Assembly (NCBI GenBank): GCA_041398605.1
Contig: JAWKUK010000005.1
Coordinates: forward strand, 1 to 64,000
Origin: JAWKUK01 sp041398605
GTDB lineage: Bacteria; Planctomycetota; UBA1135; GCA-002686595
Length of the DNA: 64,000 nt
Reading direction: 5' to 3'
Part shown: positions 63,271-64,000 of the stretch, piece by piece
Layout of the letters: each line of letters opens with the position of its first letter
Numbering within the stretch: the first letter of the stretch is position 1
The notes under the pieces: generated by a model
What the model saw: the letters and a program-made list of their open reading frames with translations, nothing else
The model's database searches: none
What the model was told of the DNA's origin: nothing
Program-made: the position numbers and the translations under genes

Positions 63271-64000
63271 ATGCCCATGTCCTTCAACGGTCCATACTCT
63301 GTGTCGAGCTCACCTCCGTCGGTTCGCAAGCGCCGCCAGCGCCTCGGCGCCTTGATGGCACCTGCCCTGTCATTCGTCGCGCTCTCCGCCAACGTCGGCG
63401 CGTGCGAGGCCTTGGTCGACTTCCTGCCTGGCTCGTTCATCGACATCTCTGCGACGGGCACGAACGTGCTGCCCACCCAGGATGGCGAGTTCAGCTTCAC
63501 GTCGACGGTCGGGAACGGTCACTTTCCGCCGGGGCTCGTGCGGGTCGGCGTGAACGGCGGCGTGCGCTTCGGCCCGGTCGGCGCCGGCTTCGACGAGCTC
63601 CAGCCAGCGAACGAGACGCTCCCTAGCGCCGCCGCCTTTGGCGGCGCGATCGCGCTCTTTCCCTACTGGGACGCCTACACCTCGGCGAACGCCGTGACGA
63701 CGTTCGGCAGCATCCAGTACGAGGAGCTCAATGATCAGCTCATCATTCAGTGGACGAACGTCCGCCTGGCGGCGTCCGGCTCCCAGGACCGCATCACGTT
63801 TCAGGTGCAGGTCCCGAGCCAAGGCGACGTTTATGCGCGCTTCGTCTACGCCGACATCAGCGCGGGCAGCGCGATCGGCGGCGCCGGCGCGACGATCGGC
63901 TACCAGGGCGCCAGCCCGGACCAAGTCGTGCAGCACTCGTTCAACGCGCGCGACGCGGTGCGGGACGGCCTGGTCCTCTCTCTGACCTTCGGCCACAACG
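63271..64000 (+). CDS. Secreted protein, N-terminal part (runs off right edge)
   Basis: At least 243 residues. A basic leader (RKRRQRLGALMAPALSFVAL) ends in a signal peptide cut near SANVGACEA. The mature part is a beta-sandwich: FSFTSTVGNGHFPPGLVRVG, AIALFPYWDAYTSANAVTTF, YEELNDQLIIQWTNVRL, and RITFQVQVPSQGDVYARFVY. This looks like the NIDO-like/secreted domain found in planctomycete and other surface proteins. No C-terminus is visible. Start ATG 63271 (63277 alternative); no clear Shine-Dalgarno. Confidence 0.7.
   Translation, partial: MPMSFNGPYSVSSSPPSVRKRRQRLGALMAPALSFVALSANVGACEALVDFLPGSFIDISATGTNVLPTQDGEFSFTSTVGNGHFPPGLVRVGVNGGVRFGPVGAGFDELQPANETLPSAAAFGGAIALFPYWDAYTSANAVTTFGSIQYEELNDQLIIQWTNVRLAASGSQDRITFQVQVPSQGDVYARFVYADISAGSAIGGAGATIGYQGASPDQVVQHSFNARDAVRDGLVLSLTFGHN

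Overview
The window looks like a chromosomal segment of a GC-rich member of the Planctomycetota, of the type that carries many secreted FG-GAP, beta-helix and cytochrome proteins. This rests on four things: several secreted proteins sharing one C-terminal module (GY[FV]-x-x-[SA]R ... LCLG-x-x-GR ... W-[HR]-FQ-x-WYRD), a Ser/Thr kinase with TPRs next to an ECF sigma factor, a planctomycete-style small HTH protein, and Lpt/PAP2 envelope genes typical of a diderm. The genus is inference. No rRNA, tRNA or CRISPR array was found.

Bases 1-35,400 are ordinary core chromosome, densely packed. In order: a translationally coupled group ending in aroB (minus strand), a Na/Ca exchanger, an agmatinase-family enzyme, a REC-GGDEF-EAL regulator, a TrmH methyltransferase overlapping rarA, a double Usp protein, an AlkC-like repair protein, a GNAT enzyme, a small basic protein apparently starting at CTG, pdxH, a very large DUF2339 membrane protein, recD2, an EF-P with an arginine-type loop, a small HTH protein, a GT2 glycosyltransferase with a helical tail, a DUF819 membrane protein, an Lhr helicase, a coupled PAP2 phosphatase and GT39 glycosyltransferase pair, an LptF/G permease, an extended ribosomal protein S21, an S4/RluA pseudouridine synthase, and a PadR regulator with a HAAS-type membrane partner behind a probable leaderless promoter. 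Short in-frame minisatellites (15 and 18 bp) expand two of the membrane proteins.

Bases 35,400-57,500 are an accessory region devoted mostly to secreted proteins. It holds a lipoprotein, three FG-GAP-like propellers, a beta-helix protein, a 14-repeat VCBS protein, and an operon of two c-type cytochromes plus a secreted module protein. It also shows much decay: a HAF-repeat remnant at 37.1 kb; a graveyard at 39.2-40.5 kb of a truncated pyruvyl transferase, an acyl-CoA synthetase fragment and an internally deleted IS110 copy; a frameshifted MauG-type peroxidase; and a sigma factor whose frame has no proper stop. A tandem duplication of about 3.8 kb (48.6-54.7 kb) produced two nearly identical propeller genes, and the beta-helix gene was deleted from the second copy. 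Parts of this region (37.3-38.5 and 48.8-54.7 kb) look visibly less GC-rich than the rest.

Bases 57,500-64,000 hold an ABC-2-like membrane protein, an alpha/beta hydrolase with a YciA-type thioesterase, a carboxypeptidase-regulatory-like surface protein followed by a frameshifted glycine-rich secreted protein, and the start of another secreted protein that runs off the right edge.
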